A stretch of DNA of 64,000 nucleotides from Roseibium polysiphoniae. GTDB lineage: Bacteria > Pseudomonadota > Alphaproteobacteria > Rhizobiales > Stappiaceae. The stretch lies in NCBI RefSeq assembly GCF_014842925.1, contig NZ_JACYXJ010000008.1:1-64000 (forward strand), read 5' to 3'. A model generated the notes under the pieces. The model was not told where the DNA came from, made no database searches, and was given only the letters and a program-made list of their open reading frames with translations. A program made the translations under genes and the position numbers. Every line of letters begins with the position of its first letter. Position 1 is the first letter of the stretch. Shown here piece by piece: positions 51,738 through 62,047 of the stretch.

Positions 51738-52697
51738 CTAGGCCGCAGCGGCCGGATCGGCGTCTGCCTCAGGTTCCGCGTCATCTCCATCCGGCGATTT
51801 TCCATCTCCACGCAGGTTGAGGAGAATCAGGAAGGGAGCTGCGAGGAAGATCGAGGAATAGGTGCCGATCACGATGCCGAAGATCATCGCAAGAGTGAAC
51901 GAGCGGATCACTTCACCGCCGAAAATCCAGAGCGAAATCAGGGCAAGGAGCGTCGTCACAGACGTCAGGGTCGTTCGCGACAGGGTCTCGTTGATCGACC
52001 GGTCGAGAACATCTGTCAGCGACATCTTCTTGTAGCGTCTGAGATTCTCGCGGATGCGGTCATAGACAACAACCGTATCGTTCAGCGAGTAGCCGATGAT
52101 CGTCAGGACCGCCGCGATGGACGACAGCGAGAAGTCCAGCTGCAGGATGACGAAAAGACCAATCGTGACAATGACGTCGTTCGCAGTGGTCAAGATCGCG
52201 CCGACAGCGAATTGCCATTCGAAGCGGAACCAGATGTAGAACAGGATCGCGATCAGGGACGCTGCGACGGCGATGGCGCCGGCGCGAGCCAACTCACTCG
52301 AAACACGCGGTCCGACGACCTCGACGCGGCGGAAGTCGATGTTGTCATCCTCGAAGGCCGCACGCACCTTGCCGACAACCGACTGCTGCGCAAGTTCGCC
52401 GCCGGGCTGTTCTTCGATGCGCACAAGCACTTCTTCGGGAGACCCGAATTCCTGCACCTGGACATCGCCCAGGTTCAACGTGCCCAGCTCGGAGCGGATG
52501 GCGCCGATGTCGGCCGGTCCTTCCGTCCTCATTTCGATCACGGTGCCGCCCTTGAAGTCGATACCGTAGTTCAGACCGATGGTCACGAAGACCGCGATCG
52601 AAGCTACCGCCAGCACGATGGAAAGGGGGAAGCTTATCTTGCGCCACCACATGAAGCGGTAGCTGGTTTCATCCGGAACAAGTCGGAGCAATGCCAT
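51738..52697 (-). CDS. secF: Protein translocase subunit SecF
   Basis: A 319-aa membrane protein that works with SecD to use proton motive force in late steps of Sec export. Six helices: the first near residues 22-45, a periplasmic domain starting GLNYGIDFKGGTVIEM, then ILTIIGYSLNDTVVVYDRIRENLRR (two parts, about 204-228) with the D/R-rich motif typical of SecF. The C-terminus is acidic and Ala-rich. It follows secD by 15 bases. Confidence 0.96.
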   Translation of the reverse strand: MALLRLVPDETSYRFMWWRKISFPLSIVLAVASIAVFVTIGLNYGIDFKGGTVIEMRTEGPADIGAIRSELGTLNLGDVQVQEFGSPEEVLVRIEEQPGGELAQQSVVGKVRAAFEDDNIDFRRVEVVGPRVSSELARAGAIAVAASLIAILFYIWFRFEWQFAVGAILTTANDVIVTIGLFVILQLDFSLSSIAAVLTIIGYSLNDTVVVYDRIRENLRRYKKMSLTDVLDRSINETLSRTTLTSVTTLLALISLWIFGGEVIRSFTLAMIFGIVIGTYSSIFLAAPFLILLNLRGDGKSPDGDDAEPEADADPAAAA

Positions 52698-52712
52698 TTC
52701 TTCTTCTCCGGA

Positions 52713-54323
52713 TCAGATTGGGAGTTTCGACGGCCGGCGATGACGCACCCAGAGGGCGACCATCATACGGCTGAAGGTAAAGGCGGAAAACACTGTGGTG
52801 AAGATCCCGATGGCCAGCGTGACGGCAAAGCCGCGTACAGGACCCGAGCCCAGCTGGAACAGGATCAACGCCGCAATGAGCGTGGTCACATTCGCATCGA
52901 CGATGGTTCCAAGCGCACGTTTGTAGCCCGCATCAATGGCCGATATGGCCGATCTGCCTGCCCTCGCCTCTTCTCGAATACGCTCGAAGATCAGCACGTT
53001 CGCATCAACGGCCATACCGATGGTCAGGACAATGCCCGCGATACCGGGCAAGGTCAGCGTTGCCTGCAAGATGGTCAGGGCACCGAAGATCAGGAAGATG
53101 TTGGCCGCGAGCGCAATGTCTGCAATCAGGCCGAACCGTCCATAGGACAGCAGCATGAAGATAACCACCGCTGCTCCGGCGATCGTCGAGGCAAGCTTGC
53201 CGGCCTCAATCGAATCTGCTCCAAGACCAGGACCGATGGACCGTTCCTCGATCACAGTCAGCTTGGCGGGAAGCGCGCCTGCGCGCAGGAGCACGGATAG
53301 GTCATTTGCACCGTCGACGGTGAAGTTGCCGGAAATCTGACCGGATCCACCCGTGATCGGCTCACGGATCACCGGTGCGGAGATCACCTCTTCATCCAGA
53401 ACAATGGCAAAGGGACGGCCGACGTTCTGCTGCGTCACGACCGAGAACTTGCGCGCGCCGGAGGTGTTGAACCGGAAGTTTACGACCGGCTCGTTGTTGC
53501 GCTGATCGAAGGTGACCTGCGCATCGACGAGGTCTTCGCCGGTCAACAGAGGCGACTCTTCCAGCAAATAGGGAATGGGGGGATCATCTACCGACATCAT
53601 CACCACAGTGCCCGCGGGCGGACGCGACTGCATCGCCTGATCGCCGGACATGGAGGTGTCTACCATGTGGAAGGTGAGCTGCGCGGTCTGACCGACCAGA
53701 TCCTTCAAGCGTTCGGGATCATTTTCACCCGGGGCTTCCACGAGGATACGATCAGAGCCCTGCCGCTGGATATTCGGCTCGGTCGTGCCGAGTTCATCGA
53801 CGCGGCGGCGAATGACCTCAATCGACTGTTCCACAATCGATTGCATCCGCTGGGAAAGGCCTTCATCCGTGTAGGTGAAGCGGACCAGGCCATCGTCGGT
53901 CATCTCGAAGTCAAACTCATTGACCTGCTGGCCGCCGAAGACTGACGACACAAGCGGATTGACCAACTCGGCGAGGCGCTCACGTGCATCCTCCAGGCGA
54001 TCCAGATCCCGAATACGAACCTGTGCAGATTCGCCCTGAACACCGAGGCCGGTGTATCCGATCCGCGGCTGCTCGCGTAGCGAGGCACGGATCTCGCCCA
54101 CCAATGTCTTGAAACGCTTCTGGATGTAGTCTGGCTGGTCGATCTCATAAAGGAGATAGGCGCCGCCTTGCAGATCCAGACCGAGAACCATCTGGCTCTT
54201 GGGCAGGAAATCGGGCCAGCTCTCAACGGTCTTGGCGGAGAAGAAGTTCGGCAGCGTGGCGAGGACACCAGCAGCGACCACAAGGGCGATCAACGCGATC
54301 TTCCAGCGGGCAAAATAAAGCAT
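52713..54323 (-). CDS. secD: Protein translocase subunit SecD
   Basis: A 536-aa partner of SecF. N-terminal helix IALIALVVAAGVLATLPNFF, then LGLDLQGGAYLLYEID (about 49-64), the large periplasmic P1 domain, and the C-terminal five-helix bundle with GLGADSIEAGKLAS (about 369) and GMAVDANVLIFERIREEARAG (two parts, about 441-461). It lacks the extra fusion to SecF found in some bacteria. It lies between yajC (gap 78 bases) and secF. Confidence 0.96.
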   Translation of the reverse strand: MLYFARWKIALIALVVAAGVLATLPNFFSAKTVESWPDFLPKSQMVLGLDLQGGAYLLYEIDQPDYIQKRFKTLVGEIRASLREQPRIGYTGLGVQGESAQVRIRDLDRLEDARERLAELVNPLVSSVFGGQQVNEFDFEMTDDGLVRFTYTDEGLSQRMQSIVEQSIEVIRRRVDELGTTEPNIQRQGSDRILVEAPGENDPERLKDLVGQTAQLTFHMVDTSMSGDQAMQSRPPAGTVVMMSVDDPPIPYLLEESPLLTGEDLVDAQVTFDQRNNEPVVNFRFNTSGARKFSVVTQQNVGRPFAIVLDEEVISAPVIREPITGGSGQISGNFTVDGANDLSVLLRAGALPAKLTVIEERSIGPGLGADSIEAGKLASTIAGAAVVIFMLLSYGRFGLIADIALAANIFLIFGALTILQATLTLPGIAGIVLTIGMAVDANVLIFERIREEARAGRSAISAIDAGYKRALGTIVDANVTTLIAALILFQLGSGPVRGFAVTLAIGIFTTVFSAFTFSRMMVALWVRHRRPSKLPI

Positions 54324-54401
54324 GACGAAAGCCTGTCTTGGGAAGCCAGGCCGGCGAACCGGCCCGGCGCAGGAGCATTTTTCCTGGCTTGGAAGGTAGC
54401 G

Positions 54402-54734
54402 TTATGCGCCTTCTTTAGCCGGCTCCGACTTGGACCGAACTTCCTGGACCATGGAGCGCACGATGCGAACCTTGACGCCCTCGGAAAGTTCAACCTGGAG
54501 CTCTGAATCGTCTACCACCTTGGCAACCTTGCCGATCAGACCGCCAGTGGTCACGATGGTGTCGCCGCGGCGCAGGTTCGCAATCAGCTCCTGATGCTGC
54601 TTCATGCGCTGACGCTGAGGCCGGATGATCAGGAAATACATGATCGCGAAGATCAGCACGAACGGCAGAAGCGACATCAGAAAGTCCGGGCTAAGCGGGC
54701 TTCCGGATTGCGCATAGGCTGGGGTGATAAACAT
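54402..54734 (-). CDS. yajC: Preprotein translocase subunit YajC
   Basis: A 110-aa single-span accessory subunit of the SecDF complex. The helix MSLLPFVLIFAIMYFLIIRP is followed by QRQRMKQHQELI and the conserved LRRGDTIVTTGGLIGKVAKV. The ATG at 54734 follows GAGGAGAATTTG; the frame from 54761 is longer by nine doubtful residues. It heads the unit yajC-secD-secF-NDUFAF3-like-NDUFAF6-like. Confidence 0.95.
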   Translation of the reverse strand: MFITPAYAQSGSPLSPDFLMSLLPFVLIFAIMYFLIIRPQRQRMKQHQELIANLRRGDTIVTTGGLIGKVAKVVDDSELQVELSEGVKVRIVRSMVQEVRSKSEPAKEGA

Positions 54735-54972
54735 CAAATTCTCCTCAAGGGCCAATCTCACCAGGCACCCCTTTTGGGCTCCCTTGCGAAAATCGCCAAA
54801 TTCCAGTGGCCGGACTATACCGGCGGCGCTCCGGTTTTCAAGTAAAGCAGACGCTTTCAGGCGTACCGCTTTGCGAATAAGCGGCGTTTTCCAGATGCAT
54901 TGCCCGTGCTACTCGTCATGAACGCCCTGTCAGACCCCAAAGTGGGTCGAAGAACAAAGGTTACAAGAGCAA

Positions 54973-55845
54973 ATGTCCGAGCGTTCCGAGCTGACCTCTC
55001 TTAATGAAAAACTCGATTCCCTGATCGCGTTGATTTCGCGGGCTGTTCCCCAGGAGCCTTCCGCTCCGGACTTCACTGCCTCCGACGCGTTCGTTTGGAC
55101 GGCAAACCCTGAAGAGCTGGTTCCCGTCGAGAAGGTGAACCGGGTCGACATTGCGTTACTGTGCTCGGTCTCACGTGTGCGTGACCTGCTCCTTGACAAC
55201 ACCCGCCGATTTGCCTCGGGCCTCCCAGCGAACAATGCGCTCTTGTGGGGCGCGCGGGGCATGGGGAAATCGTCACTCGTGAAAGCGGCACATGCCGCCA
55301 TAAACGCCGAGTTGACGGACAATGCGCTCAAGCTGGTGGAGATCCACCGGGAGGATATCGAAAGCCTGCCGGCGCTGATGAAACAGATCCGGGACGCATC
55401 CCAGAGGTTCATCATATTTTGCGATGATCTCAGCTTTGATCACGACGACACATCTTACAAATCACTGAAGGCGGTGCTGGAAGGTGGGATCGAGGGCCGA
55501 CCGGAGAACGTCCTCTTCTACGCCACGTCCAACCGGCGCCATCTTCTGCCACGCGACATGATGGAGAATGAGCGTTCCACGGCAATCAATCCGTCGGAGG
55601 CTGTGGAGGAGAAGGTCTCCCTGTCCGACCGCTTCGGGCTCTGGCTCGGGTTTCACAAATGCAGCCAGGACGATTATCTGGAGATGGTCAATGGCTATGC
55701 GGACCACTACGGCCTGAATCTGGACGCCGCGGACCTCAGGGCCCAGGGCCTCGAGTGGGCAACCACGCGGGGAAGCCGTTCAGGTCGTGTAGCCTATCAA
55801 TTCATTCAGGACCTGGCCGGGCGGCTCGGACAAAAACTTGACTAG
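54973..55845 (+). CDS. DUF815 AAA-type ATP-binding protein
   Basis: A 290-aa P-loop ATPase of the DUF815 family. Walker A GARGMGKSSLVKA (about residues 93-105), Walker B-like FIIFCDDLSFD (about 146-156) and a sensor-like NVLFYATSNRRHLLPR (about 177-192) with the AAA+ Asn are clear; the first 60 residues may be a helical partner-binding part. Function in the family is not established; it commonly lies near sec and tat genes, as here. It is divergent from yajC and convergent with the LytM lipoprotein gene, with a bidirectional terminator between. Confidence 0.88.
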   Translation: MSERSELTSLNEKLDSLIALISRAVPQEPSAPDFTASDAFVWTANPEELVPVEKVNRVDIALLCSVSRVRDLLLDNTRRFASGLPANNALLWGARGMGKSSLVKAAHAAINAELTDNALKLVEIHREDIESLPALMKQIRDASQRFIIFCDDLSFDHDDTSYKSLKAVLEGGIEGRPENVLFYATSNRRHLLPRDMMENERSTAINPSEAVEEKVSLSDRFGLWLGFHKCSQDDYLEMVNGYADHYGLNLDAADLRAQGLEWATTRGSRSGRVAYQFIQDLAGRLGQKLD

Positions 55846-55871
55846 CCGCCACGCGCTTTGGACTGAAAATG

Positions 55872-55904
55872 AAAAAGGCCCCGGATTTTCCGGGGCCTTT
55901 TTTC
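55872..55904. terminator. Bidirectional intrinsic terminator
   Basis: Thirteen-base perfect arms AAAAAGGCCCCGG and CCGGGGCCTTTTT around ATTTT, with T runs for both directions, between the convergent DUF815 and LytM lipoprotein genes. Confidence 0.92.
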
Positions 55905-55921
55905 TTGATATGAAGAAACAA

Positions 55922-57424
55922 TCAGGTCTTCGGCATATAGCGCATCGGATCGACAGGCTTGTTGCCGCGCCGCAGCTCGAAGTGAACCTGGGGCTGGGAC
56001 ACAGAACCGGTCGCACCGGCCAGACCGATCACTTCACCGCGTGAAACCGAGTCGCCACGTTTGACGTTCAGCTTCGAATTGTGAGCATAGGCGGACACCC
56101 AGCCATCCTGGTGGCGCAGCAGTACCAGATTGCCATAGCCCTTGAGCTCATTGCCCGAGTAAATCACTGTTCCCGAATCTGCCGCCTTTACCGGGGTTCC
56201 CTCAGGAACGGCCAGATTGACGCCGTCATTGCGAGCGCCTCCCGGTTTGGTGCCGAACTCCGAGATGATCCGGCCACGAACCGGCCAGCGGAAATTCGGG
56301 CCGCTCTCGACCACTGGATCTACACTGGCGACCACCTGTGGGCGCTGGATCGGCGCAGTCGGCTTCACATCTTTCTGGACGACCGCTGGCGTTGTTGAGA
56401 CCACGGCTGCGCTCGGCGTATTGGCCGAGCGACCAGGCATTGCTGCCGGTGTCGGCACGTTTCCGCTGACAGAAGAGACCTGTGCTGGCGCGCTGACACT
56501 GCCCGTGTGAACAACAGACGGTTTGGAGCGAGGAGCTGCACTTATGCGGATTGGCGCTGCATCGTTGGCGACCGTTCCACTCTTCACTTCGGCAAAGCTT
56601 GGCTGACGGAATGGCTTGCGATGAGGCGATGGCGCAGAGGCCGTGATGGTCTGCGCCGGACGAACAGACCCTGTCACGATCTGATCATCAGGAAGGTCAC
56701 GCGTCGGGGCACGCTGAGGAAGACGTGTAATCTTGGTCGGTTTGATCGGCTTGTCGTCAGCTGTCGGCGCACTCGAAGAGCCATTGCGGTCAGAATAGAC
56801 ATAGGTCGGAATGACAATGGTCTGACCGGGACGGACCTGAGCGGGGTCTTCGATACCGTTAACGGCAACGATGGCCTTCACCGGGACGCCGTAACGACGC
56901 GAGAGGCTGGTGACCGTATCGCCCGAACGTACTGGAATGCGCGTCCCGCCTACAGAGCTCCAGCCACGCCATGTCGTTGGTGCACTGGCGGCAATTTCAG
57001 GAGCCGGAGCTGTCACGACCGGCGCACTGGCGACCGGTGCTTCGTAGGTCGGGGCCTGGTAAGTCGGGGCTTTGTAAACAGGTGGTGTATAGGTCGGAGC
57101 TTTCGCCACAGCAGGCAACGGAGCTGCCGCAACCGGCACACGGCTCGGGCTGTCAGGAATCGAACCCGTTGTCAGCGGCTGGCTGGATGCAGGCGGCAGA
57201 CCTGCGGCCGTTCCGCCAGGACCATTGACTATGTCCTTGTAGGTCGGCTGCTGCTCACCATTGGCCAAGATAGACCGCTGATTGGTGGTGCCGCCGGTAT
57301 AGATCGGAGCTTCGCCGAAGCGCTCTGTCGCGGCACTACACCCCGCAAGAACTCCTGCGGTCAGTGATACAAGAGCAACCCTTGAAATGAGGTCACTGCG
57401 GAGGGTGCGCTCCCGCTTGATCAT
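55922..57424 (-). CDS. LysM-LytM lipoprotein with degenerate active site (NlpD/DipM-type activator)
   Basis: A 500-aa envelope protein: signal helix SRVALVSLTAGV and lipobox LAGC, then a long Pro/Ala/Thr-rich region with YTPP/YKAPTYQAP repeats. One LysM domain follows (about 160-210, RSGDTVTSLSRRYGVPVKAI), which binds glycan, and a C-terminal LytM domain (about 385-498). There the first motif reads NDGVN in place of HxxxD and the last PQVHFE in place of PHLHFE, so metal binding is lost. That fits an activator of amidases in cell division, like EnvC, NlpD or DipM. ATG 57424 is used. It follows pcm. Confidence 0.9.
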   Translation of the reverse strand: MIKRERTLRSDLISRVALVSLTAGVLAGCSAATERFGEAPIYTGGTTNQRSILANGEQQPTYKDIVNGPGGTAAGLPPASSQPLTTGSIPDSPSRVPVAAAPLPAVAKAPTYTPPVYKAPTYQAPTYEAPVASAPVVTAPAPEIAASAPTTWRGWSSVGGTRIPVRSGDTVTSLSRRYGVPVKAIVAVNGIEDPAQVRPGQTIVIPTYVYSDRNGSSSAPTADDKPIKPTKITRLPQRAPTRDLPDDQIVTGSVRPAQTITASAPSPHRKPFRQPSFAEVKSGTVANDAAPIRISAAPRSKPSVVHTGSVSAPAQVSSVSGNVPTPAAMPGRSANTPSAAVVSTTPAVVQKDVKPTAPIQRPQVVASVDPVVESGPNFRWPVRGRIISEFGTKPGGARNDGVNLAVPEGTPVKAADSGTVIYSGNELKGYGNLVLLRHQDGWVSAYAHNSKLNVKRGDSVSRGEVIGLAGATGSVSQPQVHFELRRGNKPVDPMRYMPKT

Positions 57425-57598
57425 CGCTCTACTCAAACCAATACTACTGTTTCCGTTATGGTTAAGAGTAGAAACCAGTAAGGTTTACAAAGAACTAAGA
57501 ACGCAGGGAAAGTTGCTCGCGAGCGGCGCGAAACCACAGCTGAACCGCGGTAAAATCAAACGCGGAGCCAATGCGTATCAGGTAAGACAGTTGAGCCG

Positions 57599-58291
57599 TT
57601 ACAGACGCTCTGCCGCGCCTTTGATGAGGCTGACCATTCGCACGATTTCCAAATCTTCGCTTTGGTCGCCGTCCTCACCTCGTGTGACACGTGTCATGAT
57701 CTGAGGCTTTCCGGACAGACCGACAGGCGCCATCAGAATGCCGCCAGGGGCCAATTGGGACAGGAGCGCTTCCGGGATTTCTTCAACGGCACCCGTCAAA
57801 ACGATTCGATCGAAGGGCGCTTTCTGCTTCAGGCCCTCCATGCCGTCGCCCACATGAATGCGGACATTCGAGAGCTTGAGAGCGGCGGTGCGTTGACCGG
57901 CAAGGCTCGCCAGCGTCGCGTATCGATCAATGCTGTCGACCTGTCCCGCCAAATGCGCCAGCACGGCTGCCTGATATCCGGAGCCGGTTCCGACCTCGAG
58001 AACGCGATGACCTGATTCAAGCTTCAGCGCCTGGGCCATGCGGGCCACAAAGGAAGGCGCGAGCACCACCTGACCGCATTCAATCGGCAGGGACGAATCC
58101 TCATAGGCAAGACTGTGGTGCACGGCTGCGAGGAACAGGCGCCGGGGTACTCGCTCGATGGCGGACAAGACTGCCCGGTCACCAACGCCGTGACCGCGCA
58201 GCGCCAAAACAAGCTGCGCGCGTGCCTGGACTTCGTCTGTTTCGACGCTGAGGGGATCTGAGGGGAGTTGCATCGGCGACAGATCAGTCAT
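57599..58291 (-). CDS. pcm: Protein-L-isoaspartate O-methyltransferase
   Basis: A 230-aa methyltransferase that repairs isoaspartyl residues in aged proteins using S-adenosylmethionine. The SAM motif VLEVGTGSGYQAAVLAHL (about residues 95-112) and the pre-motif LPIECGQVVLAPSFVARM (about 69-86), which in the family reads IGxGQTISQPYIVAxM, are seen; FDRIVLTGAVEEIP follows. Length is standard. It lies 22 bases after surE, the usual partner. Confidence 0.93.
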   Translation of the reverse strand: MTDLSPMQLPSDPLSVETDEVQARAQLVLALRGHGVGDRAVLSAIERVPRRLFLAAVHHSLAYEDSSLPIECGQVVLAPSFVARMAQALKLESGHRVLEVGTGSGYQAAVLAHLAGQVDSIDRYATLASLAGQRTAALKLSNVRIHVGDGMEGLKQKAPFDRIVLTGAVEEIPEALLSQLAPGGILMAPVGLSGKPQIMTRVTRGEDGDQSEDLEIVRMVSLIKGAAERL

Positions 58292-58313
58292 GATGGTTCA
58301 TCCCCTTCCCTGT

Positions 58314-59071
58314 TCAGACCAGCGCACCGGCCAGTTGCTCGACCATATCATGTGCTGTCAGGTCGATTCGGAGCGGCGTGACAGAAATGTAGCCTTCACC
58401 GACGGCATGAAGATCGCTGTTGGCGAGAATCGATTTGCCGCGGTCCTGGAAACCGAGCCAGAAATAGGGATAACCGCGGCCATCGCGGCGCTCGTCGATC
58501 GTCAGGCCAGATTGCTCGTGATGTCCCTGAACCGTCACCTTCATGCCTTTGACGTCCTCGGCGGCGCAGGCCGGGAAGTTCACGTTCAGCAGCGTGTGGC
58601 GCGGCAATGGGAAATCAATCAGCTTCTTGAACAGCTCCGGCGCATGAGCCTCGGCGGTGGCATAGTTCGGCTCACTCCCCACGTCCCAGTCGTAGGCCTG
58701 GGACACGGCAATGGAACGAATGCCGAGGATGGAAGCTTCCATCGCCCCGGCCACCGTACCCGAGTAGGTCACGTCCTCGGCGAGATTCTGGCCGCGGTTG
58801 ATCCCCGAAAGGACCAGATCCGGCATGCCCGGCAGCACCTTGCGCACGCCCATGATCACGCAATCGGTCGGCGTGCCGCGCAGGGCGAAATGCCGGTCCG
58901 AAATCTCGCGCAGGCGCAAGGGATCGCTCAAGGTCAAGGAATGGGCGACACCGCTCTGATCGGTTTCGGGCGCCACCACCCAGATATCGTCGGACAGGGT
59001 CCGGGCAATGCGTTCAAGCGCGGTCAGCCCGGGTGAATGGATGCCGTCGTCGTTGGTGATCAGGATGCGCA

Positions 59072-59072
<1 letters not shown>
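58314..59072 (-). CDS. surE: 5'/3'-nucleotidase SurE
   Basis: A 252-aa metal-dependent phosphatase that hydrolyses nucleoside monophosphates in stationary-phase survival. The N-terminus [19 protein letters not shown] has the metal-binding Asp pair at 8-9; [20 protein letters not shown] (about 91-110) gives the Asn ligand and phosphate site. It overlaps the serS stop by one base (TGATG), so the two are translated together. Confidence 0.96.
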
Positions 59073-60403
<1,331 letters not shown>

Positions 60404-60415
60404 TCAGTGGCGAGA

Positions 60416-61210
60416 TCAGGCCTCTTCGGCCTCCCTCGCCTCCTCGCGTGCGGCACGCTTGCGCTCGACAAGCCGAACGGAAATGATGGAGACTTCGTAG
60501 AGAAGCAGCGTCGGCAGTGCAAGACCGATCTGCGAGATCGGATCAGGCGGCGTCAAAATGGCAGCTGCGGCAAAGGCTGCCACGATCGCGTATTTGCGCT
60601 TGTCCTTCAAACCTTCCGAGGAAACCAGCCCGGTCCGGCCCAAAAGCGTCAGCACAACCGGCAGCTGAAAGACCAGGCCGAAGGCAAAGATCAAGACCAT
60701 GATCAGGCCGAGATATTCACTGACCTTGGCCAGATGCTGGATCGCTACCTGCCCTTCGCCCCCCGTCTGTTCCATGGACAGGAAGAACCCCATCGCCATG
60801 GGCATGATCAGGAAATAGACGAGACAGGCGCCGATCGCGAAGAGGATTGGCGTTGCGACCAGAAACGGCAGAAACGCCCCTTTTTCTTCCTTGTAGAGGC
60901 CAGGTGCCACGAACATGTAGATCTGGCTGGCGACCACGGGGAACGCAAGGAAGAGCGCACCGAACAGTGCAAGCTTCAACTGCGTAAAAAACCATTCCTG
61001 CGGTGCCGTGAAAATCATCTGCACAGCCGTCGGATCCGGCGCGGCGCGCAGATACGGCACCGTGAGGATGTTGTAGATATCGGTGGCGAAATAGAAGCAG
61101 ACGATGAACATCAGGATGATCGCGATCACCGACTTCATCAACCGCTGACGCAGCTCGACGAGATGTTCGATCAGGGGCGCCTTCGAGGCATCGATATCTT
61201 CGTCGCTCAT
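60416..61210 (-). CDS. tatC: Twin-arginine translocase subunit TatC
   Basis: A 264-aa six-span membrane protein, the receptor for twin-arginine signal peptides. PLIEHLVELRQRLMKSVIAI (about residues 12-31) is the signal-recognition N-terminus with the conserved Glu; PQEWFFTQLKLALFGALFLAFP (two parts, about 70-91) is TatC-typical. The C-terminus is charged (ERKRAAREEAREAEEA). ATGA overlap with tatB. Confidence 0.97.
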   Translation of the reverse strand: MSDEDIDASKAPLIEHLVELRQRLMKSVIAIILMFIVCFYFATDIYNILTVPYLRAAPDPTAVQMIFTAPQEWFFTQLKLALFGALFLAFPVVASQIYMFVAPGLYKEEKGAFLPFLVATPILFAIGACLVYFLIMPMAMGFFLSMEQTGGEGQVAIQHLAKVSEYLGLIMVLIFAFGLVFQLPVVLTLLGRTGLVSSEGLKDKRKYAIVAAFAAAAILTPPDPISQIGLALPTLLLYEVSIISVRLVERKRAAREEAREAEEA

Positions 61211-61632
61211 GCCTTGCTATCTTCCGGTGCCTGCTTGGCCGCTTCGGCGGCCGGTGGCGTATCTGCTGCAGGCGCAGCAGGTGCGGTCTTTTCTGGAGAC
61301 GCCGGTGCGGCCGTGGCTGACGGCGTCGGCGGGACGGGATCAGCCATGGGTTTTGCGACCGGCTTGTCGTCCTCGATGGACTTTTTCAAGTCTCCCAGAG
61401 GATTGAAATTGCCAACGTCCTCGACCTGCTTCTTCATGTCAGCGATGTCAGCCTGTTTCTCGGCCTCACGGATCGCGTCATTGAAAGTCGACTGAAATTC
61501 GCGCGACATGCGACGCACCTTGCCCATCGTCTGGCCAAGGGTTCGCAACATGCGCGGGAGGTCTTTCGGACCGACGACGATGATCGCCACACAGGCGATC
61601 ACCATAAGCTCGGTCCATCCGATATCGAACAT
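61207..61632 (-). CDS. tatB: Twin-arginine translocase subunit TatB
   Basis: A 141-aa partner of TatC. A short membrane helix (MFDIGWTELMVIACVAIIVV) and the hinge GPKDLPRMLR are followed by an amphipathic helix (LGQTMGKVRRMSREFQSTFN) and an Ala/Pro/Thr-rich tail of about 60 residues. It lies 60 bases after tatA and overlaps tatC. Confidence 0.96.
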   Translation of the reverse strand: MFDIGWTELMVIACVAIIVVGPKDLPRMLRTLGQTMGKVRRMSREFQSTFNDAIREAEKQADIADMKKQVEDVGNFNPLGDLKKSIEDDKPVAKPMADPVPPTPSATAAPASPEKTAPAAPAADTPPAAEAAKQAPEDSKA

Positions 61633-61692
61633 CTAGGGTCCAGACCCGTTCGTTACAGGGATGAAGCAGGTTTGCTCAAAGGCACAGCGAGA

Positions 61693-61929
61693 TCAGCTCG
61701 CCTTTGACTGGTCTTCGGCCTTTTCGGCGGCGACGGGTTCGCCGGCCTGATGATCAATCGTCTTGGGAGCTTCAGGCGTGCTGGAAGCCGTGTCGTCTTC
61801 CGCCATACCCTTCTTGAAGCTTTTGATACCCTTGGCGACGTCGCCCATAAGATCGGAGATCTTGCCACGTCCAAAAAGCAGGATAACGATCACCGCGATG
61901 ATCAAGATCTGCCAAACACTAATGCCCAT
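61693..61929 (-). CDS. tatA: Twin-arginine translocase subunit TatA
   Basis: A 78-aa pore-forming subunit: helix [19 protein letters not shown] with the FG hinge, amphipathic helix [20 protein letters not shown] and a charged tail. It starts the tatA-tatB-tatC-serS-surE-pcm run; promoter sequence presumably lies in 61930-61978, next to the terminator of the ABC gene. Confidence 0.96.
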   Translation of the reverse strand: MGISVWQILIIAVIVILLFGRGKISDLMGDVAKGIKSFKKGMAEDDTASSTPEAPKTIDHQAGEPVAAEKAEDQSKAS

Positions 61930-61978
61930 ACGCCAAACTCCCGGTTCGCATAGCCTTTCGGCCGAGCGCCACTATTAC

Positions 61979-62040
61979 AAAAAAGGCCCACTCGCCGCAA
62001 CATGGTCCCTTCTAAGACCATGTGGGTATGCGGGGCCAGC
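61979..62040 (-). terminator. Terminator after the lone ABC ATPase gene
   Basis: ACATGGTC (62000-62007) and GACCATGT (62016-62023) pair perfectly around eight bases; further outside, GGCCCCGC and GCGGCGAGTGGGCC can extend the stem on the minus strand, which then runs into TTTTTT (61979-61984 on the plus strand as A residues). It separates the ABC gene from tatA. Confidence 0.65.
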
Positions 62041-62047
62041 ATTCAAT

